A stretch of DNA of 64,000 nucleotides, taken from NCBI GenBank assembly GCA_902594395.1, contig CACJLZ010000002.1:17197-81196 (forward strand), in the 5' to 3' direction. This document shows, one piece after another, positions 1-8,381 of the stretch; position 1 is the first letter of the stretch; every line of letters starts with the position of its first letter. Both the position numbers and the translations under genes were made by a program. The notes under the pieces are model-generated. The model made no database searches and was not told the DNA's origin. It was given only the letters and a program-made list of their open reading frames with translations. The stretch is from an uncultured Pelagibacteraceae bacterium. GTDB lineage: Bacteria > Pseudomonadota > Alphaproteobacteria > Pelagibacterales > Pelagibacteraceae.

Positions 1-87
1 CTTTAATCTTTTTTTAGTAAAAATTTTTAAAACATCTTTTCTTAACCGTCCCTTACTTGGTATTCCTATATTTATAAAATTTTTCAT
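1..87 (-). CDS. hisG: ATP phosphoribosyltransferase catalytic subunit HisG, N-terminal fragment (runs off window)
   Basis: Reverse strand from ATG at 87 reads MKNFINIGIPSKGRLRKDVLKIFTKK..., a typical HisG N-terminus; ATGA overlap with the hisZ stop. Confidence 0.8.
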   Translation of the reverse strand, partial: MKNFINIGIPSKGRLRKDVLKIFTKKRLK

Positions 88-1142
88 GATTGATAATTTA
101 AGTTAAAAGCTGCTCCAACTGCCGGTATTTGTTTTTTTGAACCAAGATCAGAAATTAATTTGTCATAACGACCACCGTTACAACAATTAATAATTTTCGA
201 CTTTAATTTGATGTCTATTTTAAAAACTATGCCAGTGTAATACTCCAATTGTCTACCAAAGGCTGATGAGAAAACTACATTCAACTTAGATATTTTGTTT
301 TTTGAGACAGGAAAATATTTCTGATCAACAAAAAGGTTTATTTTATGTTTTTTAAAGAATTTATTTAATTCCTTTGCAGCTTTATTTATTGGGCATTTAA
401 TTTTTAGAAACTCTTTAATGATTTTTGATGTTTTACTTCCTTTACTTGCTCTTCTTGGATCCTTAATCTTTTTATCAAACCTTTCTAAAATTTCTTTTAA
501 TGTTCTACCTGCAACAATTGATGATAGATTACCCTTTAACATTTTTAAATATCGTCTTTTATCAACTTCAACAATAGTTGGATCTACATCAGAATTTGTC
601 TCTAATCTTTTTAATAAATCACTGAAATATTCCTCTCGCCAAAAATGTCTTGTAAGTCTTAATTTCCATCTTTTTGGTATATCTAATTTAGATATTAAAA
701 GATTAAAAATCTCTACATTACCAACAGTTAAAGTGCCAGTTGAGTATTTCAAATTTTTTAGTGATTTAAGTGATGTATTTATTATTTCTTTGTCATCATT
801 TTTTTCATCTTTCGATCCTATAATCTCAAAACCAACTTGATTTCGTATTATAGAGTCCTTTTTATTTTGAGATTTTCTATAAGCCTGTCCGCTATAAAAT
901 ATTTTTTCTTTGCCCTTTAAATTGTTTTCTAAATATCTGAGACAAGAAGCAATGGTAAGGTCAGGTCTTAAACATAATTCATTACCTGTCTGATCTGTAA
1001 ATGAAAAAATAAATTTTCTAAAACTTTCACCAGATCTTTGAACTATATGATTAGTCTCAATAACTGATGGCAATTCAATATATTTAAATCCTTTAGACTG
1101 AACTGATCTAAGGATCTTGTTAGATAAATTTTTTGATTTCAT
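84..1142 (-). CDS. hisZ: ATP phosphoribosyltransferase regulatory subunit (HisRS-like, HisZ)
   Basis: 352 aa HisRS-like paralog (class II aaRS motifs, LRPDLTIASCLRYL, NGGRYDKL) lying between hisS and hisG. Confidence 0.85.
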   Translation of the reverse strand: MKSKNLSNKILRSVQSKGFKYIELPSVIETNHIVQRSGESFRKFIFSFTDQTGNELCLRPDLTIASCLRYLENNLKGKEKIFYSGQAYRKSQNKKDSIIRNQVGFEIIGSKDEKNDDKEIINTSLKSLKNLKYSTGTLTVGNVEIFNLLISKLDIPKRWKLRLTRHFWREEYFSDLLKRLETNSDVDPTIVEVDKRRYLKMLKGNLSSIVAGRTLKEILERFDKKIKDPRRASKGSKTSKIIKEFLKIKCPINKAAKELNKFFKKHKINLFVDQKYFPVSKNKISKLNVVFSSAFGRQLEYYTGIVFKIDIKLKSKIINCCNGGRYDKLISDLGSKKQIPAVGAAFNLNYQS

Positions 1143-2517
1143 TTATTAAATTTTCTTTTGGAAATGTGATTTGGTTATTCGCCCCTTTAGCCCCAAGTAG
1201 ATTTTTTAATGTTATTTTATTATCTTTAAATTCATTTTCACCGCAGATAACTGCAACTGGACATTCTCGTTTGTTAGCATAAGTAAGTTGCTTACCTAGA
1301 TTTTTTTTACTATCCAAAAATATTTCAGAATTGATATTATTTTTTCTTAAATTATCTAAAATTTCGTAATAATTTTTTAAATATTTTTCATCCATTACAC
1401 AAACAATAACTGGATTTTGTGTATCAACTTCTATTTGATTTAATTGCATCATTGCGAATAGCAATCTATCAACACCAATACTCACACCTGTTCCTGGAAT
1501 ATCTACACCCTTAAATCTTGAAATTAATTTATTATATTGTCCGCCTGAGCAAATACTTCCAATATCAACTTCGTTACCCTTAATATTTTTTACTTTAAAA
1601 TTTAGATTGGTTTCAACACAAAACCCATCATAATAATCTAGACCTCTAACTATGGTAAAATTAGTTTTTACTTGATCAGAATAATTTCCAAAGTTTAAAA
1701 CTTCAAATAATTCCTCTAGTTCTTTAATGCCCTCTTGGGTAACAGGATTTTTAAAATTTTCTTTAAGTTCCTTTAAATCTTTAATCCTTAAAAAATTTAA
1801 GATTTTTGAAGCTTGCTCATTACTTAAGTTTGCTCCTTTTGTTATAGCTCCACTTTTATCTTTTCTTTCTTTTTTTAATAATTCTTCGACACCCTTTAGA
1901 CCAAAACCTGGTTTATCGAGTTTATCTATAGCTCTCATTACTTTGATTTGTTTATCTTTTTCAATTTTCAAATCCTCAATCAGACCTTGAATGATTTTTC
2001 TGTTACTGACATTAACAGTAAACTGATCTTTTTTTAAACCACAATCTATTAAAGTATTTGAGATCAAATTACACAATTCAGTATTGGCTTGAGCTGGATT
2101 AACGTTTCCAACTATATCACAATCTGCTTGGGTAAATTCCCTATACCTAGCATTTCCAGATTTTTCATTTCTAAATACATTTTGAATTGCATATCTTTTA
2201 TATATTGAAGGAAGCTCTTGATTATTTTGTGCAACAAATCTAGCAAGTGGACTTGATAAGTCATATCTTAAAGTAATATTTTTTTCTCCATCATCAAATG
2301 TAAACACATCAGACATAGGATTATTCTCGTCCTCTGCAAGAAAGGAGCCTATATTTTCACTAATTTCAAATGATGGTGTTTCCAATGGATCAAATCCATA
2401 TTTAATAAAATTTTTCTCAATAACCCCATATAGTCTTTTTTTGAGAATTAATTTTTTATTCCATCTATCTTCAAAACCTGAGGGTAGTCCAGGAATTAAT
2501 TTATTTTCTTTATTCAT
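1120..2517 (-). CDS. hisS: Histidyl-tRNA synthetase
   Basis: Class II HisRS (LRYDLSSPLARFVAQN, RGLDYYDGFCVE, CSGGQYNKLISRF). Start placed at MNKENKLIPGLPSGFEDRW; the 16 upstream codons in the ORF track read through a tRNA. Confidence 0.95.
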   Translation of the reverse strand: MNKENKLIPGLPSGFEDRWNKKLILKKRLYGVIEKNFIKYGFDPLETPSFEISENIGSFLAEDENNPMSDVFTFDDGEKNITLRYDLSSPLARFVAQNNQELPSIYKRYAIQNVFRNEKSGNARYREFTQADCDIVGNVNPAQANTELCNLISNTLIDCGLKKDQFTVNVSNRKIIQGLIEDLKIEKDKQIKVMRAIDKLDKPGFGLKGVEELLKKERKDKSGAITKGANLSNEQASKILNFLRIKDLKELKENFKNPVTQEGIKELEELFEVLNFGNYSDQVKTNFTIVRGLDYYDGFCVETNLNFKVKNIKGNEVDIGSICSGGQYNKLISRFKGVDIPGTGVSIGVDRLLFAMMQLNQIEVDTQNPVIVCVMDEKYLKNYYEILDNLRKNNINSEIFLDSKKNLGKQLTYANKRECPVAVICGENEFKDNKITLKNLLGAKGANNQITFPKENLINEIKKFI

Positions 2518-2521
2518 TTTT

Positions 2522-2595
2522 TGGTACCTTGAGTAGGTTACGCTCCTACGACTTCGGATCCACAAACCGACGTGATACTATTTCACCATCAAGGC
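2522..2595 (-). tRNA. tRNA-His (anticodon GTG), non-canonical D- and T-loops
   Basis: Reverse strand folds as GCCTTGA TG GTGA-AATAGTA-TCAC G TCGGT-TTGTGGA-TCCGA AGTC GTAGG-AGCGTAA-CCTAC TCAAGGT A CCA; anticodon GTG, U72/A73, no G-1 encoded, CCA encoded. Confidence 0.85.
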
Positions 2596-2664
2596 ATATC
2601 CTTTTTTGTTTTATCTTATTTTGTTGTTATTTAAAATTATAATATAAATGATAATTCGCTAGCT

Positions 2665-2766
2665 TTAGCCAGCATGGAAATGAGCGTGCACACCTCTATT
2701 AGTTCCTCTAAGAGCAAGTCTTTGAGTACCTGAGTTTATTCTGTAATTGATCTCATTTTTATTCAT
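2665..2766 (-). CDS. Candidate 33-aa leader peptide MNKNEINYRINSGTQRLALRGTNRGVHAHFHAG (not in ORF track)
   Basis: Open frame just upstream of tRNA-His/hisS; three His codons in its last seven codons; promoter-like TTGAAT-N16-TAATAA ends 7 nt before the ATG. Confidence 0.5.
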   Translation of the reverse strand: MNKNEINYRINSGTQRLALRGTNRGVHAHFHAG

Positions 2767-2773
2767 AAGGAGC

Positions 2774-2801
2774 TTATTAGACAAAAATTTAAATTATTCA
2801 A
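2774..2801 (-). promoter_or_regulatory. Candidate sigma70-type promoter for the leader ORF / tRNA-His / hisS-hisZ-hisG unit
   Basis: Reverse strand TTGAAT (2796-2801), 16-nt spacer, TAATAA (2774-2779), placed after the cspA terminator. Confidence 0.4.
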
Positions 2802-2802
2802 C

Positions 2803-2845
2803 CCTAAAAAGAAAAGGACGTTTTCTTATTTCTAAGAAAACGCCC
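2803..2845 (-). terminator. Rho-independent terminator of the csp gene
   Basis: Reverse strand GGGCGTTTTCTTA-GAAA-TAAGAAAACGTCC followed by TTTTCTTTTT. Confidence 0.9.
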
Positions 2846-2861
2846 TTGTAAAATATTTAAA

Positions 2862-3074
2862 TTAATCTAATTTTTTTAAATTTACTGCTGAAGGGCCTTT
2901 TGGACCATCCTCTAAAGTAAATTCTAGTTTATCTCCTTCATTTAGAAATCTCATTCCTGCAGCTTTTACTGCGCTGGCGTGAACAAAGGCATCTTTTTCT
3001 TTATCGTCTCTTTCTATAAAACCATAACCTTTTTTGCCATTAAACCATTTTACTTTTCCTTGAATTGTACTCAT
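2862..3074 (-). CDS. Cold-shock protein (CspA family)
   Basis: [19 protein letters not shown]...DAFVHASAV cold-shock domain, 70 aa. Confidence 0.95.
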   Translation of the reverse strand: MSTIQGKVKWFNGKKGYGFIERDDKEKDAFVHASAVKAAGMRFLNEGDKLEFTLEDGPKGPSAVNLKKLD

Positions 3075-3149
3075 CTTTTTACTCGTCCTTTTGTTATTTA
3101 TTTAAGATAGAAGTTAATTTCTTTGTATATTAATTTCAAGATGTTTTGG

Positions 3150-3224
3150 TGGTGCCTCGGGAAGGATTCGCACCTCCGACACAAGCCTTTTCAGGGCTCT
3201 GCTCTACTCCTGAGCTACCGAGGC
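3150..3224 (-). tRNA. tRNA-Phe (anticodon GAA), with A18 and G55
   Basis: Reverse strand GCCTCGG TA GCTC-AGGAGTA-GAGC A GAGCC-CTGAAAA-GGCTT GTGTC GGAGG-TGCGAAT-CCTTC CCGAGGC A CCA. Confidence 0.92.
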
Positions 3225-3230
3225 AAAAAG

Positions 3231-3446
3231 TTAACCTCTAAAGATAATTCTGCCTTTAGTAAGGTCATAAGGTGTCATTTCTACAGTCACATTATCACCT
3301 TGTAATACTCGAATTCTGTTTTTTCTTAACTTACCTGCAGTATGTGCTGTCACTACGTGACCATTTTCCAATTGAACTCTAAACATAGCATTAGGTAACA
3401 GGTCAGTTACTTTACCCTTAAATTCAAGTAAATCTTGTTTTGACAA
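3231..3446 (-). CDS. infA: Translation initiation factor IF-1
   Basis: [67 protein letters not shown]. Confidence 0.97.
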   Translation of the reverse strand: MSKQDLLEFKGKVTDLLPNAMFRVQLENGHVVTAHTAGKLRKNRIRVLQGDNVTVEMTPYDLTKGRIIFRG

Positions 3447-3448
3447 AT

Positions 3449-4732
3449 TTATTTTCTCCTAATTCGTTTTTTCACAGATTTAGCGTGTGCAGCCAACCCT
3501 TCATAATTTGCAAGAGTTATAACTGATGGTCCAAGCTTTTCAATACCCTTTTTTGATAAGTTTATGTATGAAATTCTTTTATAAAATTCATTGACACTTG
3601 TACCGCTTGAAAATTTAGCAGAACCATTAGTTGGTAATATATGGTTTGAACCAGCATTATAATCGGTCATTGCCATCACGGCATATTTTCCTAAACAAAC
3701 AGAACCAGCATTTTTAATTCTTGAAATAAAAGATTTGTAATTTTTTACATTTAATTCTAAATGCTCAGGGGCAATTTTGTTTACAATATCAATTATTTGT
3801 TTATCTGATTTTACTTGAATTAAAATTCCATTATTTAATAAACTTTTCCTTGCAATAGCTGTTCTTGGAATTTTTTTTAATTGTTTATAAATTTCACCCT
3901 TAGTTTTAATTATTAAGTCTTTACTTTTAGAAATTAAAATACATTGAGCAAGTTCATCATGTTCTGCTTGACCAATAAGATCGCTTGCTATCCAGTCTGG
4001 TTTTGAAAATCTATCACCAACAACAGTTACTTCTGATGGTCCAGCTATCATTCCCTCAACACCAACATCTCCAAAAACCTCCTTTTTAGCGGCAGCCACA
4101 TACTTATTGCCGGGACCGACAATCTTGTTCACTCTATTAATTTTTTTTGTTCCATAAGCAACTGCTGCAATCGCTGATGGACCACCAATAGAATATATTT
4201 CTTTAATTTTACATTTTTGAGCCGCATATAGTACTGCAGGATTTTGTTTTCCTTTATATCCTGGATTAATCATAATTATTCTTTTTACTCCAGCAACTAT
4301 TGCTGGGATAGCATTCATTAAAACACTTGAAGGATAAGACGCTGATGATCCTGGCACATAAATTGCAACAGACTCGATTGGTAGATATTTGTACTCTAGT
4401 TTATTTTTTAATTTATCTGTGTAAGAAATATTTTCAAATTTTTGTAATGAGTGAAACTTGTAAATTCTTGAATAAGCAAGATCGATAGCATTTTTTACTT
4501 TGAGGTCTAGGGAATTAATAGATTTTTTAATTTGACTAAAACTAGGTTTGATTACTCTGTTCTGATTAAATTTTTTCTCATACTTTAACAATGCTTTATC
4601 ACCATTTTTTTTTACATCATTAATTATTTTTATAACAGAAACAGAACTAGTTTTTAGTTTTGTTTTTCTTCTTAATAATAAATCATCTAACTGTTTATTA
4701 AAATTTCTAGATTTACTTTTTAATATTTTCAT
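3449..4732 (-). CDS. hisD: Histidinol dehydrogenase
   Basis: [52 protein letters not shown] motifs. Confidence 0.97.
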   Translation of the reverse strand: MKILKSKSRNFNKQLDDLLLRRKTKLKTSSVSVIKIINDVKKNGDKALLKYEKKFNQNRVIKPSFSQIKKSINSLDLKVKNAIDLAYSRIYKFHSLQKFENISYTDKLKNKLEYKYLPIESVAIYVPGSSASYPSSVLMNAIPAIVAGVKRIIMINPGYKGKQNPAVLYAAQKCKIKEIYSIGGPSAIAAVAYGTKKINRVNKIVGPGNKYVAAAKKEVFGDVGVEGMIAGPSEVTVVGDRFSKPDWIASDLIGQAEHDELAQCILISKSKDLIIKTKGEIYKQLKKIPRTAIARKSLLNNGILIQVKSDKQIIDIVNKIAPEHLELNVKNYKSFISRIKNAGSVCLGKYAVMAMTDYNAGSNHILPTNGSAKFSSGTSVNEFYKRISYINLSKKGIEKLGPSVITLANYEGLAAHAKSVKKRIRRK

Positions 4733-4734
4733 AT

Positions 4735-5127
4735 TTATTTAATCTCATTTTGATCCTCTAACCTTACTTCAATCGTTTCTGTAGTCAAAACAATGTGACT
4801 ATTATTATCAAAAATTAAATTTATTTCATAATCATCTTTATTTTTCAAATAATCGATGCCAATTAAGTTTAATATTTCCTCCTTATTTGCTTGATCAATA
4901 TTTTTAGATTTAACCTTATCAACAAAATCAAATCTGCAAATACTGTTTATTTTCTTATTTATTTGATCAGTCTCAATTTTAGTTCTTTCGATCGATAATA
5001 AAAAAACTTTGCTTGATGCTAAATACTTAATATTATCAACTTTTGTTTTTGAGCCTGAAACACATGCTGAGATCATTTGCAATCCCTCTTGATCATTTGC
5101 GATAATTTTAGCTAGGTATTTGCTCAC
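4735..5127 (-). CDS. DUF2948 family protein
   Basis: 130 aa; position between hisD and murA and sequence pattern match the alphaproteobacterial DUF2948 family. Confidence 0.7.
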   Translation of the reverse strand: MSKYLAKIIANDQEGLQMISACVSGSKTKVDNIKYLASSKVFLLSIERTKIETDQINKKINSICRFDFVDKVKSKNIDQANKEEILNLIGIDYLKNKDDYEINLIFDNNSHIVLTTETIEVRLEDQNEIK

Positions 5128-6386
5128 TATTTTAATCTTTTTATTTTAACCCCAATTTTTTTTAATTTATGCTCAATATTTTCATACCCACGGTCCAGAT
5201 GATAAATCCTGTTAATTATTGATTTACCTTTTGAAACCATTGCTGCTAATACCAATGAAACTGATGCTCTTAAATCGCTAGACATTAATTCAGCACCTAT
5301 AAATTTAGTATTTCCATAAATGTAAGCTTTATTATTCTTTACATTTATTTTTGCACCAAGTCTGCGCAGTTCTGCTACATGCGTGAATCTATTTTCAAAT
5401 ATATTTTCAGTAATAGAACTTTTTCCACTTGCTTTACACATCAAAACCATAAGTTGAGACTGTAGGTCGGTTGCAACGCCTGGATATTCCTTAGTTTTAA
5501 TATTCTTAATTGATCTAATTTTTTCTGGACCTTTAATAAAAATTTTTTCTTTATGTACTTTTATTTTTGCACCAAACCTTTTTAGTAATTCTAATTCGGT
5601 TTTGATGATTTTTGCGTCAAAATTCGATATCTTCAAATTTCCTTTTGCCAATGTTGCTGCCACACAAAAGGTGCCAGCCTCTATTCTGTCAGCCATGACT
5701 GAGTATTCTGTTGGATTTAAAGTTTTTACTCCAACAATTTTACATGTTCTCCCAATCCAGGAAATCTTCGCTCCTGCTGAATTTAAAAACTTTGTTAAAT
5801 CTTTTATTTCGGGTTCAATTGCGCAATTTTTTAAGATAGTCGTACCTTTTGCTAAACTAGCTGCAATTATAGAATTTTCTGTAGCTCCTACAGATAGTCT
5901 AGGGAACTTTATAGTTGATCCCTTTAATTTACCATTAGATTTAGCTAAAATATAGCCATCTTTTAAAACATAGTTCATCCCAAGTTTTTTCAAAGAGTCT
6001 AAATGGTAATTTATTGGTCTTGCTCCAATTAAACATCCACCAGGCAAAGAAATTTTTGATTTATATTGTCTTGCAATTAAAGGACCTAAAACCAAAATTG
6101 AACCTCTCATTGTTTTTACAAGTGAATAACTCGCAAATGTTTTTAATTTTTTTTTATTATGTATTCTGGCGACTCTTTTATCTTTAGATAAAGTAATTTT
6201 TGAACCTAAAGATCTTAATAAGTTTATCATTGTATTGATATCCCTTACCTTTGGTAAATTTTTTAATATAACTGGCTGATTGAAAAGTAAAGTTGCTGCT
6301 AATATTGGAAGTGAGGAATTTTTTGATCCTGAGATTTCAACCTCTCCCCTTATCCTACATGGGCCCTTTATTGAAAACTTTTCCAT
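5127..6386 (-). CDS. murA: UDP-N-acetylglucosamine 1-carboxyvinyltransferase
   Basis: EPSP-synthase-like fold: SGSKNSSLPILAATLL, PGGCLIGARPINYHL, DLRASVSLVLAAMVSKG. Confidence 0.95.
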   Translation of the reverse strand: MEKFSIKGPCRIRGEVEISGSKNSSLPILAATLLFNQPVILKNLPKVRDINTMINLLRSLGSKITLSKDKRVARIHNKKKLKTFASYSLVKTMRGSILVLGPLIARQYKSKISLPGGCLIGARPINYHLDSLKKLGMNYVLKDGYILAKSNGKLKGSTIKFPRLSVGATENSIIAASLAKGTTILKNCAIEPEIKDLTKFLNSAGAKISWIGRTCKIVGVKTLNPTEYSVMADRIEAGTFCVAATLAKGNLKISNFDAKIIKTELELLKRFGAKIKVHKEKIFIKGPEKIRSIKNIKTKEYPGVATDLQSQLMVLMCKASGKSSITENIFENRFTHVAELRRLGAKINVKNNKAYIYGNTKFIGAELMSSDLRASVSLVLAAMVSKGKSIINRIYHLDRGYENIEHKLKKIGVKIKRLK

Positions 6387-6389
6387 AAG

Positions 6390-6950
6390 TTATTTTTTGA
6401 TTTTTGCTACCTGAATTGTAGTTTGACCCTGATATTTACCATTTTTAGACTTGTATGTTGTCTCTGGTTGAGTATCTGATTTGAAAAATAAAAATTGAGC
6501 TATACCCTCATTAGAATATACTTTCGCTGGAATGGGTGTAGTATTACTCAATTCTATTACTATATTTCCTTCGAATTCATTTTCTATTGGTGTTACATTG
6601 CAAATAATACCAGTTCGTGCATAAGTACTTTTTCCAACACAAATACATAAAACGTCTTTCGGTATTCTAAAATACTCAATTGTTTTCGCTAAAACAAATG
6701 AGTTTGGAGGAATAATACAATGAGGACCCTTTCTCTCTATAAAGTTATCATCGGAAAAATTTTTAGGGTCTACTAAAGAGCTATTTACATTAGTAAATAT
6801 TCTGTACTCATCTGAAATTCTGACATCATAACCCATACTACTAAGACCATAAGATATTTTTCCCTCAGAAACTTGATGATCTAGAAATGGTTCAATCATA
6901 TTATGTTCTTTACACATTTTTTTTATCCAAGAGTCAGGCTGGATGGACAT
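6390..6950 (-). CDS. dcd: dCTP deaminase
   Basis: [14 protein letters not shown]...[47 protein letters not shown]. Confidence 0.95.
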   Translation of the reverse strand: MSIQPDSWIKKMCKEHNMIEPFLDHQVSEGKISYGLSSMGYDVRISDEYRIFTNVNSSLVDPKNFSDDNFIERKGPHCIIPPNSFVLAKTIEYFRIPKDVLCICVGKSTYARTGIICNVTPIENEFEGNIVIELSNTTPIPAKVYSNEGIAQFLFFKSDTQPETTYKSKNGKYQGQTTIQVAKIKK

Positions 6951-7051
6951 TATTTATATTTTTTCTTATTTTTTTTTTGAAAAAGCTTTCTTTTTTTTAA
7001 ATTTTTTTTAAGAGCTAAACTTAAACGCTCATTTTTATCTTTTGTAATCAT
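6950..7051 (-). CDS. 33-aa basic conserved-looking small protein (not in ORF track)
   Basis: [37 protein letters not shown] overlap with upstream ORF and TAATG overlap with dcd; resembles the short RLxxALRxNLxRRKxQ proteins of alphaproteobacteria (recalled, not searched). Confidence 0.65.
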   Translation of the reverse strand: MITKDKNERLSLALKKNLKKRKLFQKKNKKKYK

Positions 7052-7248
7052 TCTTTATTTGGATTTGTAAGAAAATCTAGAGTAATTGGTTTAGATGCAT
7101 CTAAAACTTTTTCTTTATTGTCATCTTTTTTGGTACCTTCTTTCGCTAAACGTTTTGCTTTTTTTTCAGCAAGTTTTCTCTCTCTTTTAGCTTGCTTCTC
7201 CATAAGTTTAGCGCTTTTAGTTGATTTATAATCGTAATGAATGCCCAT
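7048..7248 (-). CDS. Small Lys-rich hypothetical protein
   Basis: 66 aa, MGIHYDYKSTKSAKLMEKQAKRERKLAEKKAKRLAKEG..., coupled to the downstream small ORF. Confidence 0.6.
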   Translation of the reverse strand: MGIHYDYKSTKSAKLMEKQAKRERKLAEKKAKRLAKEGTKKDDNKEKVLDASKPITLDFLTNPNKE

Positions 7249-7348
7249 AAAAATTCCCTTATAAGATATAAATCATATTAGACAAAAAATTAAGGCAATA
7301 ATTTGAAAAAAATGCTTTATTATTCGTAAAATACAATTTGTGATTAAT

Positions 7349-7422
7349 GCTCCTGTAGTTAAATGGTATAACAAGTCCTTGGTAAGGACTAGTTCCCTGG
7401 TCAGTACAGGGTGGGAGCACCA
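7349..7422 (+). tRNA. tRNA-Thr (anticodon GGT)
   Basis: GCTCCTG TA GTTA-AATGGTA-TAAC A AGTCC-TTGGTAA-GGACT AGTT CCCTG-GTCAGTA-CAGGG TGGGAGC A CCA. Confidence 0.92.
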
Positions 7423-8145
7423 CTAATTTTTATAAAATGATTTTCTAAGGAAAATTGTAATCAAAACTAAAAAAATAAATGCAAGAATAGGTATATATAT
7501 TTCAGAAGAAATCAGAATATCACTAAATTTAGGAACGTCGGCATTTTCTTCAATAATTTTTTCTAATCCATTCCCAATAGAAACAGCTAAAAAAATTTGA
7601 GGAATAATCCCTATCAATGTTGCAAAGAAAAAATTATATATTTTCACATTAAAAAGTGTTGGTAAGAGACAGCTTAATTGCCATGGTACCCCTCCTATAA
7701 ATCTGTAGATTAATAGATAAATAAATTCTGAGCTTTTAATTCTAATTTCAAGTGTTTTAAACCTATTTAAAAACTTCTCTCTAACAATATCTTTTAAAAA
7801 ATAATTACCAAAAATATATAAAAAAGTTGCTCCAATACTTAACCCCAAAACCACAATAATAGTTCCAATCCATTTGCCTAGAATAAAACCACCAAGGAGT
7901 GCAATTGGAGATCCAAATCCTAAAAAAGGAAATACCCACAAGATAGTTAAAAATAAAAAAATTAAAGATACTAAAAATAAGTTAGAACTTTTTAATTCAA
8001 GAAAATATAATCTATTCTTTTTTATAAAATCATAAGATGTTATTTCTTGGAGACTAAATTTTGAAAAAAACAATAATAAAAATATTAAAACCAAACTTAC
8101 ATAGGATATTCCAATAATTAATTTAATTTTTTTTGTTTTTTCCAT
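7423..8145 (-). CDS. TVP38/TMEM64 (VTT-domain) family membrane protein
   Basis: Hydrophobic 240 aa; GFGSPIALLGGFILGKWIGTIIVVLGLSIGATFLYIFGNYFL and YRFIGGVPWQLSCLLPTLFNV pattern. Confidence 0.75.
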   Translation of the reverse strand: MEKTKKIKLIIGISYVSLVLIFLLLFFSKFSLQEITSYDFIKKNRLYFLELKSSNLFLVSLIFLFLTILWVFPFLGFGSPIALLGGFILGKWIGTIIVVLGLSIGATFLYIFGNYFLKDIVREKFLNRFKTLEIRIKSSEFIYLLIYRFIGGVPWQLSCLLPTLFNVKIYNFFFATLIGIIPQIFLAVSIGNGLEKIIEENADVPKFSDILISSEIYIPILAFIFLVLITIFLRKSFYKN

Positions 8146-8237
8146 ATTAACTATCGTATTTATAAAATCTTATATTTGCTATTTATATATTTAATTACTA
8201 TAAAGATCGAAAATTTTAATAAATAAAAATCACTTTT

Positions 8238-8378
8238 ATGAAAAGAACTTATCAACCTTCCAAAATCAAAAGAGCAAGAAAACACGGTTTTAGATCAAAA
8301 ATGAAAACTAAGGGTGGCAAGAAACTTTTAGCTAGACGAAGAGCAAGAGGCAGAAAATCGTTAACTGTGTCTGGTTAA
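8238..8378 (+). CDS. rpmH: 50S ribosomal protein L34 (not in ORF track)
   Basis: [46 protein letters not shown]; followed by rnpA. Confidence 0.97.
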   Translation: MKRTYQPSKIKRARKHGFRSKMKTKGGKKLLARRRARGRKSLTVSG

Positions 8379-8381
8379 TCA

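Noticed and set aside
418-840. ORFs antisense to clear genes (e.g. 418..840 +, 1727..1990 +, 5602..5955 +, 10909..11196 -, 23039..23401 -, 45409..45708 +)
   Set aside because: They lie wholly inside conserved genes on the other strand, have low-complexity hydrophobic translations and no recognisable family; typical shadow ORFs of AT-rich DNA.
2518-2565. 16-codon N-terminal extension of HisS (MWIRSRRSVTYSRYQK)
   Set aside because: It is a read-through of the tRNA-His gene; HisRS homology starts at MNKENKLIPGLPSGFEDRW.
3123-3305. 60-aa plus-strand ORF
   Set aside because: Antisense to tRNA-Phe and the infA 3' end; no protein-like features.
8146-8237. Possible replication origin upstream of rpmH-rnpA-yidD-yidC
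   Set aside because: The gene order is often near oriC, but no DnaA boxes (TTATCCACA-like cluster), dnaA or dnaN were seen in the short AT-rich gap.
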